Positions 17,661-27,048 are shown, numbered from the stretch's first letter. The stretch is DNA of 56,195 nt from a candidate division TA06 bacterium SM23_40 (GCA_001303705.1 LJUI01000003.1:1-56195), one strand, 5' to 3'. Program-made: numbers and translations. Notes: generated by a model from the sequence alone, not told the origin.

Positions 17661-17869
17661 ACTGCTAGAGATTCACCTCGCCGTCGATGTGGAGCGCCCG
17701 GCCGGCCTCCCTTCCAGCCGAAGGGCTCAACCCACTCGTCGCCCCGCTCCCACACGCAGAGAGACGACACAACCGCTCGGGCCGAGGTCGCAGCGCCGAG
17801 CACTATGAAATCTACAACTCTGGAGGCACTCAGGAACTTCGTCGGCATGACTCCTCGAGCCACCGACAT
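17657..17869 (-). CDS. doubtful 70-codon frame coupled to resB
   Basis: ATG 17869 shares one base with the resB stop (TAATG), as in translational coupling, and the frame fills the gap to the end of the glutamate dehydrogenase gene, overlapping its last 4 nt. The translation has a short hydrophobic stretch (VVDFIVLGAATSA) and a basic tail, and matches no family I know. It may be chance. Confidence 0.2.
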   Translation of the reverse strand: MSVARGVMPTKFLSASRVVDFIVLGAATSARAVVSSLCVWERGDEWVEPFGWKGGRPGAPHRRRGESLAV

Positions 17870-19224
17870 TATGAGAGCGTTCCCGCGATGCGCCCGATCT
17901 CCTCGTCGAGATAGGCTGCAAGGCCGGAGACCTTCCCTCCCACATAGACCTTCTTCGCTTCCCTATCGTGCAAGAATGTGAGCTTATAACTGGGGAGGAA
18001 GACGCGCACTCCCATGCCGAGCATAAAAGTGATGAACGCGAACCAGAGGAGCGGAATGCCTGGATCACGGCGCCAATTGAGGCCGCTCGCCTCCCTCACC
18101 TCCGTCAGCGTAAACGTCAGACCCAGCGCCGAGAGGGGTTCATCCTGCACCAGCGTCCCCAGCTTCTCCCTCCCCATCGGCGCATCCTCCTTGTACACAT
18201 AGAGCGTGGTATTGGGCACGATCGGTTCGGGCTCATCGCCCTTATCGAACAGCGTTCCCACGTAGATCGTCCTCACCATGAACTCCTCGATACGCCCCGG
18301 TACCCTGAATTTCTCGTACGCACTTCCGCTCACAACCGACGGAACGGGGGTCGCCCCAGCCTGGAGGGCCCCGGCGCCCTGCCCCGACTCCATCGTATCA
18401 TCCACAGATACCTGAAGCTTGAAGTCCTGGCGGAAATCGTACTGGTACACCGTGATCCCGGCATAGCGGAGAGGCGTATTCACCTCGATCGTCTCTCTGG
18501 TCTTCTCCTCTCCGCCTTCGTACACGACCAAGCTGCTCTTCCAGTCCCTGGGGAAGTAACTCTCGTTGAACCAGGTCTGCTCGGTGATGAACTCCTTCAG
18601 TTCCAGCTCGAAACTATCGCCCTCGGCGGTCCCTCGGGCGAACTGCCCTTTGGGCAGAGAGCGACGCTCTCCAGGATAGAGATAGAAGTCCCCCATCTGG
18701 ACATAGCGAGCGGTCAACACGAACCCGATCACGAACAGGAAGAGTGCAAGATGGTAGAGGATCGACACCAGCCGGGAGGGGAGGCCACGCTGGGCGACGA
18801 CGATATCACTGCCGCCCTCAGAAAAGGAAGTGGTCCGGAAGCCACGCCTTGCCAGAAAATCACACAGCCTCTGCATGCTGTCATCTGTGACATCGAGTAC
18901 GCGGCGGGCTCCCATGCGCAGGATATCCGGCGATGCCACCGCCCGCCGACGCAGTGTTGTGAATCCGTCGATCGTGCAGAGCAAGAGCTGGAGAAAGGTA
19001 ACGAAGCCGAGGAAGAGGAACCATGGAGTATGGAAGATGTCCATCAGTCCCCATGCGTACAGCCGCGCGAACTTACCGAAGCCCCAGGAGGCGATATAGT
19101 CCTCTTCTGATCCTCCCAGCGGCAGCTGGGGGACGATTGTGCCGACCAGCATTACGATCGCCAGGAGAGCCAGGAGAAATAGTGAGATCTTCGTCGAGAT
19201 GAATGCACGATAGAACTGTCTCAT
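17869..19224 (-). CDS. resB: ResB-like cytochrome c biogenesis protein
   Basis: The product is 451 aa. Membrane segments lie near residues 10-32, 60-80, 155-175 and about 405-425, with a large extracytoplasmic domain between the third and fourth (KEFITEQTWFNESYFPRDW, PLRYAGITVYQYDF), the usual ResB/Ccs1 plan. With CcsA/ResC it forms system II, which exports heme and attaches it to CxxCH apocytochromes outside the membrane. It follows ccsA by 71 nt. This implies that the organism makes c-type cytochromes although no apocytochrome is in the window. Confidence 0.92.
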   Translation of the reverse strand: MRQFYRAFISTKISLFLLALLAIVMLVGTIVPQLPLGGSEEDYIASWGFGKFARLYAWGLMDIFHTPWFLFLGFVTFLQLLLCTIDGFTTLRRRAVASPDILRMGARRVLDVTDDSMQRLCDFLARRGFRTTSFSEGGSDIVVAQRGLPSRLVSILYHLALFLFVIGFVLTARYVQMGDFYLYPGERRSLPKGQFARGTAEGDSFELELKEFITEQTWFNESYFPRDWKSSLVVYEGGEEKTRETIEVNTPLRYAGITVYQYDFRQDFKLQVSVDDTMESGQGAGALQAGATPVPSVVSGSAYEKFRVPGRIEEFMVRTIYVGTLFDKGDEPEPIVPNTTLYVYKEDAPMGREKLGTLVQDEPLSALGLTFTLTEVREASGLNWRRDPGIPLLWFAFITFMLGMGVRVFLPSYKLTFLHDREAKKVYVGGKVSGLAAYLDEEIGRIAGTLS

Positions 19225-19295
19225 GGTATCTCCATCATGTCAGAATTGCACCGATCTCTCTTCGACACCCACTCCAGACTTCAGGGATATCCACT

Positions 19296-20147
19296 CTATA
19301 CAGCATAGAGGTGGAGGCTCTGGAGGCCGAGCAACTTGGCCAGCCAGTTCACACCCACGAACGTAAAGATCATACAGATGAAACCCAGAATATTGAGCGC
19401 CGACGCCCGCCCGCCGGACCATCGCGGCGTCACCTTGGCGTGGAGATAGATGGCGTAGACGGTCCACGTGATGAGTGACCACGTCTCCTTCGGATCCCAT
19501 GCCCAGTACCGTCCCCAGGCAGTCTCAGCCCAGGCAGCGCCCGAAAAGATCCCAAATGTGAGTAGCGGAAAGCCGAACAGTATGAGATTGTATGCCATGC
19601 GGTGGAACACGATCACGGAATCCCGATCGAGACCATATGCTAAACCTCTCCCCCTCCTCACCTGGCGCGCGGCTACAAGGTAGCTCACTTCGACAGCAAA
19701 TGCGACGACGAAGATCGCATACGAAGCAAATGCGACGGAGACGTGCCAGAAGAACCAGACGCTCTGGAGCGCGGGGTACAACGGCTTGACGCCATGCGGA
19801 AGCGTGTTGGCATAGATGCAGGCAGCAGTGGCAACAGCTGTGACGATGACTCCTGTCACCCTGATCTTCCGTCGCCACTCCGCGAATAGATATGCGAGAA
19901 CGCTCGTCCAGGCGAACCAGGAGAGGCTCTCGTAGAGAGTCTGGAAGGGTGGCCGTTGTGCCTCGGCATAGCGCAGAACGATGACGGCCGTATGTGCCAC
20001 CAGGCAGAGGACGAGGACAGACGTGGCCGCCCTCCCGGTCAGCCGCCTGGGTACAATCAGATAGATAAGATACAGAAGACAGGAGAGCCCATATCCGAAT
20101 AAGAGCAGATCGAAGATGCGGGTTTCAACGACCGATAGTGCACTCAC
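19296..20147 (-). CDS. ccsA: CcsA/ResC-type cytochrome c heme-handling protein
   Basis: The product is 283 aa with about eight membrane helices. The heme-binding WWD-type loop is WGRYWAWDPKETW; histidines in LYANTLPHG-like and HVSVAF segments are the expected heme ligands. It works with ResB in system II cytochrome c maturation. GTG 20147 is chosen because AAGGAGG lies 7 nt upstream. It follows the retropepsin-like gene by about 150 nt and probably shares its promoter at 21116-21144. Confidence 0.92.
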   Translation of the reverse strand: MSALSVVETRIFDLLLFGYGLSCLLYLIYLIVPRRLTGRAATSVLVLCLVAHTAVIVLRYAEAQRPPFQTLYESLSWFAWTSVLAYLFAEWRRKIRVTGVIVTAVATAACIYANTLPHGVKPLYPALQSVWFFWHVSVAFASYAIFVVAFAVEVSYLVAARQVRRGRGLAYGLDRDSVIVFHRMAYNLILFGFPLLTFGIFSGAAWAETAWGRYWAWDPKETWSLITWTVYAIYLHAKVTPRWSGGRASALNILGFICMIFTFVGVNWLAKLLGLQSLHLYAV

Positions 20148-20301
20148 GTTCGTTCCTCCTTCGCGGTCAGCAGACTCTCCGCCATCCCTCTCTGCTGCTG
20201 CTCACCAGATGTATCGGCCCCGCTGGGCCGGCTCCCGAAGTGCTTCCTCTGGCGAATCGACGTCATCACGGCCGGGGAAGGGGACAGGAGACCGATCTTC
20301 A

Positions 20302-20745
20302 TCAGATGTCCAGCGCCTCGTCTGTCAGCGCAACCAGCTCCCGACGCTTGTCCACCACCAGTGCCATTTTATTGATTACATCCCGACCCAGGAGGCTCGG
20401 TATCTGATTCTTGATTTCGTCAGGCAGGTCGGCCTGACGGCTTATGAAGATACGGTCGAGTCGCTCCTCATATCTCCGGTGTTCTTCGGAGAAGAAGCTG
20501 AGGATGGCATCTTCGACGTAGTACGTATCGGCGAAGCCGCCGATCCCGAGCATCCCTTCCTCCATCCTGGCGATAGACTCGAATTCTACGCCGAGCTTCA
20601 GCGCATCCCTCTCACTGATAATCGTGCGAAGCACACCAGTATCAACGACAAATGAAACGGCTCGTCTCACCCGCGTCTCCGGGAGTTCAACCATCACGTC
20701 GAGACATGCCGAGCCGTCCCAGTGGAAATATCCCTTGATCTTCAC
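20302..20745 (-). CDS. retropepsin-like aspartic protease-fold protein
   Basis: The product is 147 aa. The pattern FVVDTG near residue 35 followed by TII matches the D-T/S-G active site of clan AA (retropepsin/gag-pol-like) proteases; GIGG (flap region) and LGRDVI near residue 120 also fit. Single-domain proteins of this kind act as dimers. GTG 20745 overlaps the upstream DUF5678-like gene by 4 nt (GTGA). The two-gene arrangement is reminiscent of a regulatory or toxin-antitoxin-like pair; target unknown. Confidence 0.75.
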   Translation of the reverse strand: MKIKGYFHWDGSACLDVMVELPETRVRRAVSFVVDTGVLRTIISERDALKLGVEFESIARMEEGMLGIGGFADTYYVEDAILSFFSEEHRRYEERLDRIFISRQADLPDEIKNQIPSLLGRDVINKMALVVDKRRELVALTDEALDI

Positions 20746-21026
20746 AAGCTGATGATCATCCTTTCTTTCCCGATGAACTCCGTGGCAATGAATCTCGACT
20801 CTTCGCCAAAAAGCTCATCGAGCTGCCTGGTGAGCTCCACTATGTCTGTATGATGACACACCACCTCCCCATCGAGTACGGCCACGAAGCTATTGAGGTA
20901 CTGAGTCTTCAACTCATGATACTGCCTCGCGATCCACTCAGAATCCTGACGAAGGCGAAGCATCTTCTTGCATTCTATTTCCTCGCCACGCGGCCCGCTC
21001 TCTCCACGTTCGCTGGAAGCGTTCAT
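20742..21026 (-). CDS. DUF5678-like small protein
   Basis: The product is 94 aa from ATG 21026, with AAAGGAGG 6-7 nt upstream; the frame is open to 21083 but that start lacks a ribosome site. The pattern resembles DUF5678: an aromatic/charged start (WIARQYHELKTQYLNSFVAVLDGEVV), then a His-rich turn CHHTD and a helix ELTRQLDELFG. Function is unknown. It is translationally coupled to the protease-fold gene and begins the operon that continues into ccsA-resB. Confidence 0.7.
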   Translation of the reverse strand: MNASSERGESGPRGEEIECKKMLRLRQDSEWIARQYHELKTQYLNSFVAVLDGEVVCHHTDIVELTRQLDELFGEESRFIATEFIGKERMIISL

Positions 21027-21115
21027 CGCGCGCCTCCTTTCACTCCTGGAACAGAATGCCCCACCACGTCTGATTGCCGCCACACTGCCCCGACTCAGGG
21101 CACCAAATCTCCCCC

Positions 21116-21144
21116 TTTGTAACCCCTTTCACCCCTCCTGTCAA
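21116..21144 (-). promoter_or_regulatory. sigma70-type promoter of the DUF5678/protease/ccsA/resB operon
   Basis: Minus strand: TTGACA (21144-21139), 17 bp, TACAAA (21121-21116). The predicted start near 21110 gives an 85-nt leader. Confidence 0.6.
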
Positions 21145-21234
21145 GCTTCAATCTCCTGCCGCATAGTCTCACCCCGCCCGCCATCTCCACAGATCGCCAG
21201 TGCGCATATTCACGTGCCGGCACCGGGCTATCTC

Positions 21235-21957
21235 CTAATCAGGTCCCGGCGGAGGACGGCCCGCCACTCTCGCCACCCAGATGCTCACTTCGTATAGTAT
21301 GAGAAGCGGGATGCCCAGGGCCGCCATCGTGACGACATCGGGCGGGGTGAGCATTGCTGCCATGAGGGCGATAGCCACTACGGCCGCCCGCCTCTTCTCC
21401 CGGAGTCCGTCGGCTGTCACGATCCCCAATTTGCTCAGGAAGAGTACGATGACGGGGAGCTCGAACACGACACCGAAGCCGATCGATAACTGGAGGACGA
21501 ACGACAAATACCGGTCAACGCTGATCAGCTCCTCCAACGACTCGGCACCGAACCGGAGAAAGAAGCGAACCGCCAGCGGGAGGATACCGAACAGCGCGAA
21601 TCCTACACCGACGACGAACAGGAGCGTGGCGCTCACCACGGCAGGGAGGGCGTACCCACGCTCGCGCTTGCTCAGGGCCGGCACGACGAATGCCCAGGCC
21701 TGGTATAGAATGACCGGAGTGCTGGCGGCTACCCCGACTGCGATGGCAACCTTGAGCCGCGCCAGAAACGCTCCGGTAACGGTGAAGAAGTACAGCGCTC
21801 CAACCGGGCGGGCGAGGATCCTGATCAGATAGGGAGAGAGGAACCAGCCGACAATGGCGAATACGGCAACGGAGATGAGGCAGACAATGATCCTCCACCT
21901 CAACTCCTCGAGATGGTCGAGAAGGGGCATCACCTTCTCGTCTCGTTCCTCATCCAT
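21235..21957 (-). CDS. tatC: Sec-independent protein translocase TatC
   Basis: The product is 240 aa, normal length. It shows the N-terminal HLEELRWR with the conserved Glu, six predicted membrane helices, the FxVTGAFLARLK-like loop, and the conserved FELPVIV segment before helix 5. TatC is the signal-peptide receptor of the twin-arginine pathway that exports folded, often cofactor-bound proteins. No tatA is nearby. It follows rnfA by 34 nt and is probably co-transcribed with the rnf genes. Confidence 0.95.
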   Translation of the reverse strand: MDEERDEKVMPLLDHLEELRWRIIVCLISVAVFAIVGWFLSPYLIRILARPVGALYFFTVTGAFLARLKVAIAVGVAASTPVILYQAWAFVVPALSKRERGYALPAVVSATLLFVVGVGFALFGILPLAVRFFLRFGAESLEELISVDRYLSFVLQLSIGFGVVFELPVIVLFLSKLGIVTADGLREKRRAAVVAIALMAAMLTPPDVVTMAALGIPLLILYEVSIWVARVAGRPPPGPD

Positions 21958-21991
21958 CGATCCGGCGCCCCTTCACATGCTGCACGCTATT

Positions 21992-22573
21992 CTACATCTT
22001 GATCAACCCGGTGAAGCCGAGAAACGCAATAGATAACAGGCTGGCGGTAATCAGGGCGATCGGCACGCCTCTCAGGGACTTCGGGACATCAGCGAACTCG
22101 AGCCGCTCGCGAATCCCGGACATGATCAACAGCGCCAGCGTGAATCCGATCCCCGCCCCCAGTCCGAAGATAACGCTCTTCAGGAAATTGTAGGACTTCA
22201 TCACATTGAGCAACGCCAGCCCCAGGATGGCACAGTTAGTTGTGATCAGGGGGAGGTAGATCCCCAATGCCTTGTACAGGGCGGGAACAGTCTTCCGCAA
22301 CACGGTCTCCACGAACTGGACAAGCGAAGCGATGACGAGGATGAAGGCCACAATCTGGAGAAATCCCAGATTGAGGGGAACGAGGACGTAGTTGTACAGC
22401 AGGATAGTGCCTACTGAGGCGAGCGTCATCACGAAGATCACCGCCATGCCCATCCCAAACGCCGTTTCAACTTTCTTCGAGACACCGAGAAACGGGCAGA
22501 TGCCGAGGAATCTGGCAAGTACGAAGTTGTTGACGAGTACAGCGGCGACGAAGATGACGAACAATTCTCCCAT
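21992..22573 (-). CDS. rnfA: Rnf electron transport complex subunit A
   Basis: The product is 193 aa with six membrane helices, the normal size. Conserved segments include NNFVLARFLGICPFLGVS near the start and LGLALLNV, with Cys residues in helices 1 and 4 (GICPF, NCAILG) that bind the intramembrane Fe-S cluster shared with RnfE. Rnf couples ferredoxin oxidation by NAD to Na+ or H+ export. It starts 2 nt after the rnfE stop. In many bacteria rnfB follows directly; here tatC does. Confidence 0.95.
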   Translation of the reverse strand: MGELFVIFVAAVLVNNFVLARFLGICPFLGVSKKVETAFGMGMAVIFVMTLASVGTILLYNYVLVPLNLGFLQIVAFILVIASLVQFVETVLRKTVPALYKALGIYLPLITTNCAILGLALLNVMKSYNFLKSVIFGLGAGIGFTLALLIMSGIRERLEFADVPKSLRGVPIALITASLLSIAFLGFTGLIKM

Positions 22574-22575
22574 TG

Positions 22576-23172
22576 CTATGACCCTTCGACTCCGGTGAGT
22601 TTGTTCATTGCCCCCAGGAGCAATCCCAGAGCGAGGAACGCCCCGGGCGGCAGGAGCATAATGATGGCCGGCTCATAGGCTGCGGTGACTACGGAGACGC
22701 CGAAGATAGTCCCGTTTCCCAGCATCTCGCGGATCCCCCCGAGCACGACGAGAGCGAGTGTGAACCCGATCCCCATGCCGAGGCCGTCGAGAATCGAGGC
22801 GAGGACGGGATTGCGCGATGCGTACGCCTCTGCCCTGCCGAGAATGATGCAGTTGACTACAATGAGCGGCACGAACAGGCCGAGCACCTTGTGCATCTCG
22901 TGAGCAAACGCGTTCATCACGAGATCGATGACGGTGACGAATGAGGCTATGACGACGATGAAGATCGGTATGCGCACAGCGGGGGGGATAGCCTTCCGAA
23001 ATACAGCGATGACGAAATTCGAGCAGACGAGCACGAACGTTGCCGCCAACCCCATGGCTACGCCGTTTGCCGCAGCGGTCGTGACGGCAAGTGCGGGACA
23101 CATGCCGAGCACTAGGCGCAGCAGCGGGTTCCTCGAGACAATTCCCTTGTTGAACTCATGCCACAAGCTCAT
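22576..23172 (-). CDS. rnfE: Rnf electron transport complex subunit E
   Basis: The product is 198 aa, six membrane helices, homologous in plan to RnfA. Typical sequence: an N-terminal KGIVSRNPLLRLVLGMCPALAV and NCIILGRAEAYA. The two conserved cysteines (GMCP, NCI) are the Fe-S ligands facing those of RnfA. Its ATG overlaps the rnfG stop by 4 nt, showing translational coupling. Confidence 0.95.
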   Translation of the reverse strand: MSLWHEFNKGIVSRNPLLRLVLGMCPALAVTTAAANGVAMGLAATFVLVCSNFVIAVFRKAIPPAVRIPIFIVVIASFVTVIDLVMNAFAHEMHKVLGLFVPLIVVNCIILGRAEAYASRNPVLASILDGLGMGIGFTLALVVLGGIREMLGNGTIFGVSVVTAAYEPAIIMLLPPGAFLALGLLLGAMNKLTGVEGS

Positions 23173-23858
23173 CGATCCTCCCCCCTCACAGGGATCGGCT
23201 CCTGCCCGGCATCGGGCCCCGTGCCCGGCTCGGTCCCCGTTGATGCCGGACTCGGTCCCTCCCGGGCCTCCTCGAGAATCCGACCACGATATTCGCTGAA
23301 GATCTTCAACCCCCAGCTCACGCCGGCGGCCACACCGCGCGGCGAGATGGTGGCGCCGGTGAGTGCGTCGATATCCCCTCCATCATTGATCACGGCCAGG
23401 TTACCTGCGACGAGCCTGGAGTTTTCCAGCGACTTACCCTTGAACCGGACAGTGAAAGATGATTTTTCGATGTTGGCGCCGAGCCCCGGTGTCTCCAGAT
23501 GCTCGAGTATCTGGATGCCGCTGATCACGCCCTGGAGATCAACGCCGAGCATGACGGTAATGAACCCGCCGTATCCTTCACCCTTCACTGCAAAGGCCAC
23601 GCCGGTCGGTTCTTCACCGCGCTCGCCCACATAGACGGTAACCGTCTCCGGCACCTCCTCCCCGGGAGGGATGACAGGCATGTGCAGAGCCTCCCCGACC
23701 GGATCGTTATCGAACGGAGGCAGTGTTTCCTCGACTGCCCTCAATACCTCGAGCCGTCTCTGCTCCGCGATCGGCGCTTCCGTGACCGCGTTGACGAGCG
23801 CGAGACCGAACGCAGCGGCAAAGCAGGCGACTGCGAGCGAAATAATCAACCGTCCCAT
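23169..23858 (-). CDS. rnfG: Rnf electron transport complex subunit G (covalent FMN)
   Basis: The product is 229 aa. One N-terminal membrane anchor (residues about 4-24) is followed by an FMN-binding domain with GYGG, LETPGLGANI and the attachment motif LTGATISP, where FMN is bound through phosphoester to the second Thr of TGAT. It moves electrons across the membrane in the Rnf complex. The last 40 residues are Pro/Gly/Glu-rich and not conserved. It lies between rnfD (116-nt gap) and rnfE (4-nt overlap). Confidence 0.95.
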   Translation of the reverse strand: MGRLIISLAVACFAAAFGLALVNAVTEAPIAEQRRLEVLRAVEETLPPFDNDPVGEALHMPVIPPGEEVPETVTVYVGERGEEPTGVAFAVKGEGYGGFITVMLGVDLQGVISGIQILEHLETPGLGANIEKSSFTVRFKGKSLENSRLVAGNLAVINDGGDIDALTGATISPRGVAAGVSWGLKIFSEYRGRILEEAREGPSPASTGTEPGTGPDAGQEPIPVRGEDR

Positions 23859-23974
23859 CTACCACTCCTTCGAATCTCTGTTGCCAACCGGCCGCCCAGC
23901 TCTCTCACACAAGTCCCTCAACTCCGGGCCCACCCCGCGTGGCTGCCGCACGGCCACCTCCCGATCATCCCCCA

Positions 23975-25042
23975 CTATTGCGACGCTTTCATCAGCGTCC
24001 GCTCGCCCAGCTTCTTGGGGCGTGTCCAGCGATCGAGGAGCGGGGTCGCCGCGTTCATCAACAGAATAGAATAGGAGACGCCCTCTGGATATCCTCCCAC
24101 AAGCCGGATGAGCATCGTCAATACCCCACAGCCAACTCCGAATATGATCCGACCGTTCGGTGTCACCGGCGAGGTCACCATATCGGTGGCCATGAAGATC
24201 GCCCCCAACAGGAGCCCCCCGGACATGGCGTGGAAGAGCACATTCCCGCTGAACAGGCCCTCCGTCCCTCCCGCCACCCAGGCCAGAACGAGGACCGTGC
24301 CCACGTATGATACAGGAATGCGCCACTCTATGATCCGCTTGTAGAAGAGCCAGAGGGCTCCCAGAAGGAGCAGCACTGCGCTTGTCTCCCCGATACATCC
24401 GCCAACATTCCCCCAGAAGAGATTGACGAGTGTGCCCCTCGACCCGAGTGCGGCGAGCGCGACTCTCGCCTCTTCCACCTGCCCGGCGAGAGCGTTGGGG
24501 TCGCTGAGTACCTGTTTCGACATCTTGAACAGATTGAGCGGCGTGGCAGTCGTCACTGCATCGAGCCCGAGATCCTGCGCGATGCCGGACATCACCCCCC
24601 GTGATGGCGCCGCCCAGTCTGCCGTCATGTGGACAGGCCAGGAGGCCATCAACAGTGCTCTCCCGGCCAGTGCCGGATTGATAACGTTGTACCCGAGTCC
24701 ACCGAAGAGTTGCTTGACAATCGCGATCGCGAAGAAGGAACCGACCACGGGGAGCCATAGCGGAGTCTTGCCGGGCAGATTGAACGCCAGAAGGATCCCG
24801 GTGACGACGGCACTGCCATCAGCAATGGTAATCGGTTTCCGCCGGAGCCACTGCACCAGAGCCTCAGTCGCCACTGCCGTAGCGACGCTTATGAGCGTGA
24901 GCCAGAGAGCTCTCACCCCGAAGAAGAAGATCGCACCGACAAGGGCGGGCATGAGCGCGACGACGACCTGGAACATGATAGTCTGGACATCCTGGTCGGT
25001 GCGCACATGAGGCGATGTCGATACGATGAGTCTCGCTTCCAT
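23975..25042 (-). CDS. rnfD: Rnf electron transport complex subunit D
   Basis: The product is 355 aa, a multi-helix membrane protein of the NqrB/RnfD family. Typical parts are SPHVRTDQDVQTIM at the N terminus, LPVVGSFFAIAIVKQLFGGLGYNVINPAL (given here as its key elements: KQLFGG, NVFNPA-like), GETSAVLLLLG, MATDMVTSPVTP, GGYPEGVSYSILLMN. It binds flavins (covalent FMN and riboflavin in the family) and forms part of the ion channel. It lies between rnfC and rnfG. Confidence 0.95.
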   Translation of the reverse strand: MEARLIVSTSPHVRTDQDVQTIMFQVVVALMPALVGAIFFFGVRALWLTLISVATAVATEALVQWLRRKPITIADGSAVVTGILLAFNLPGKTPLWLPVVGSFFAIAIVKQLFGGLGYNVINPALAGRALLMASWPVHMTADWAAPSRGVMSGIAQDLGLDAVTTATPLNLFKMSKQVLSDPNALAGQVEEARVALAALGSRGTLVNLFWGNVGGCIGETSAVLLLLGALWLFYKRIIEWRIPVSYVGTVLVLAWVAGGTEGLFSGNVLFHAMSGGLLLGAIFMATDMVTSPVTPNGRIIFGVGCGVLTMLIRLVGGYPEGVSYSILLMNAATPLLDRWTRPKKLGERTLMKASQ

Positions 25043-25165
25043 AGTCAGCGGCCGTCCTCCGTGCGATCTTCCATACCTCTCTCGTCCGCAGTCGCACCAC
25101 AGATCCAGCTAACGCATCGAAGTCTCTTCCCGGCACCCACGTCTGTTTGATGGAGGACACCGCCT

Positions 25166-26494
25166 CTAGGAGGCCGCGCTCTTCTTCCTCCGTTCCATCA
25201 CCAGCGCTTTGCCATACTTGAAGAACCCGACGAGCCGTCGCCGCGCCGGGCAGACGAACGCGCAACAGCCGCATTCAATGCAGTCCATCAGCCCCCAATC
25301 AGTCGCCTCGTCGAGCAATCCGTACTCTACGTAGTCCTGGATCGTGCACGGCACCAGGCGCATGGGGCAGGTATCGACACAGCGGGCACACCGTATGCAC
25401 GGCTCAGGATCCGGGACGACGGCCTCTTCCTCCGTGAGCACAAGGATGCCGCTCGTTCCCTTTATCACCGGCACCTCATCGGTGAATTGAGCAAGACCCA
25501 TCATCGGCCCTCCGACGATGAGCTTCCCTACTTCCCCACGATATCCTCCGCACGCCTCGATCAGTTGCGCCACCGGAGTACCGATCCTCACCATGAGGTT
25601 CTTCGGTTCGGCGACCGCTGATCCGGTCACAGTGGCGACACGCCTTGTCAGAGGTCGCCCCTCAGTGACGGCCTCATATATCGCCAGAGCCGTCCCGACA
25701 TTCTGTACGAGCGTCCCCACATGAAACGGCAGGCCGCCGCATGGAACTTCACGCCTCAGAAGGGCCTTGATCAGCTGTTTCTCGGCCCCCTGAGGATAGC
25801 GCTCCGGCATCTCTGCCACCCGAAACCCGTTCCCGCCCGCGACGAGTTTCTCCATCAATGCAATGGCATCGGGCTTATTCTCCTCGATGGCGATGAACCC
25901 CTGACGAGCGTCGAGGACCTTCATGATAATCTTCCCGCCCTGTACGATCTCCTCCGCGTGTTCGAGCATGAGGCGATGATCGGCAGTAAGGTATGGTTCG
26001 CACTCCGCGCCGTTGAGGATAACAGTGTCCACCGGGTAGTCCTTAGGGGGAGAGAGCTTGAAGAACGTGGGGAACGCAGCTCCCCCCAGACCCACTATCC
26101 CCGCCTCCTTAATCGCCCCGATCATCTCCTCCCGGGTCTGCTCCGCGGCCGGCTTCAGGACGGCCTTCTCCTCTTCCTCGTCGCTTCCATCGTTGGCGAT
26201 GACGACCGAGAGGATATTCGCCCCGAGCGGATGAGGTCGCGGCTCGATCTTCTTCACTTCGCCGGCGATCGAGGAGTGCGTGGGCACCGAAATCGCGCCC
26301 GCAGCCTCGCCGATCTTCGTCCCCACCCTGACACGATCCCCCACCTTCACGATCGGCTCAGACGGCGCCCCGGTGTGCTGATGGAGGGGAATGACGGCCT
26401 CCTCCGGCGCCGCGAGTTCCTCGATTGCCTTGCCTGAACTCAGGTCCTTATGGTAATGAGGATGTGTCCCCCCGGGAAATCCTCGTCTCCACAT
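25166..26494 (-). CDS. rnfC: Rnf electron transport complex subunit C
   Basis: The product is 442 aa, normal for RnfC. It shows the N-terminal FPGGTHPHYHKDLSS segment, a barrel-sandwich domain (VKVGDRVRVGTKIGEA), the NADH/FMN-binding core (GLGGAAFPT, LNGAECEPYL.AD), an SLBB domain and two [4Fe-4S] motifs (CIRCARCVDTCP, CIECGCCAFVCP). It is the NAD(H)-reacting, membrane-peripheral subunit. First rnf gene, 56 nt after nrdR and probably under the promoter at 27049-27078. Confidence 0.96.
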   Translation of the reverse strand: MWRRGFPGGTHPHYHKDLSSGKAIEELAAPEEAVIPLHQHTGAPSEPIVKVGDRVRVGTKIGEAAGAISVPTHSSIAGEVKKIEPRPHPLGANILSVVIANDGSDEEEEKAVLKPAAEQTREEMIGAIKEAGIVGLGGAAFPTFFKLSPPKDYPVDTVILNGAECEPYLTADHRLMLEHAEEIVQGGKIIMKVLDARQGFIAIEENKPDAIALMEKLVAGGNGFRVAEMPERYPQGAEKQLIKALLRREVPCGGLPFHVGTLVQNVGTALAIYEAVTEGRPLTRRVATVTGSAVAEPKNLMVRIGTPVAQLIEACGGYRGEVGKLIVGGPMMGLAQFTDEVPVIKGTSGILVLTEEEAVVPDPEPCIRCARCVDTCPMRLVPCTIQDYVEYGLLDEATDWGLMDCIECGCCAFVCPARRRLVGFFKYGKALVMERRKKSAAS

Positions 26495-26550
26495 CGATCA
26501 GTGACCTCCTGACGCCTGGACCCCCCGACTCATCGATATCGATCGATGCT

Positions 26551-27006
26551 TCACTCCTTGCCCAACAGCCCTTTCAGCTCCTCCATGAACTCGCTTGTAT
26601 CACGAAACTTCCGATAGACAGAGGCGAACCGCACATAGGAGACCTCATCGACGCGGCGGAGGCGTTCCATCACCTTCTCCCCAATCTCGAGAGAAGTCAC
26701 CTCGCTCACCGAAGGGTTGGACAGCTCGGCCTCTATTTCATTCACCATCGCTTCGATGTCATCCATCGAAACTGGCCGCTTGCGACAGGCCGTCACTATC
26801 CCCGCGAGAAGCTTCTCGCGGTCAAACGGCTCCCGGCGGCCATCTCGCTTAACGACCATCAGCGGCGATCGCTCGATGTATTCGTAGGTCGTGAATCGCT
26901 GGTGACAACCGAGACACTCCCGTCTCCTCCGCACTGCCCTCCCCTCCTGGCAGGAGCGGGAGTCGATGACGCGATCCTCCTCGAATCCGCAAAATGGACA
27001 CTTCAT
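26551..27006 (-). CDS. nrdR: transcriptional repressor NrdR
   Basis: The product is 151 aa, exactly the family size. An N-terminal zinc ribbon ([13 protein letters not shown], then [13 protein letters not shown]) is followed by an ATP-cone domain ([16 protein letters not shown]). NrdR senses ATP/dATP and represses ribonucleotide reductase genes through paired NrdR boxes. No nrd gene and no NrdR box were seen in the window. It heads the rnf-tatC gene run, which is an unusual neighbour set. Confidence 0.97.
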   Translation of the reverse strand: MKCPFCGFEEDRVIDSRSCQEGRAVRRRRECLGCHQRFTTYEYIERSPLMVVKRDGRREPFDREKLLAGIVTACRKRPVSMDDIEAMVNEIEAELSNPSVSEVTSLEIGEKVMERLRRVDEVSYVRFASVYRKFRDTSEFMEELKGLLGKE

Positions 27007-27048
27007 TGGGCTTGCCCTGGGAAAAAGTAGGACGGTACTGGAGCACGG

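Noticed and set aside
20148-20300. 51-codon minus frame overlapping the ccsA start by 4 nt
   Set aside because: Overlap is suggestive, but there is no ribosome site and composition is low-quality.
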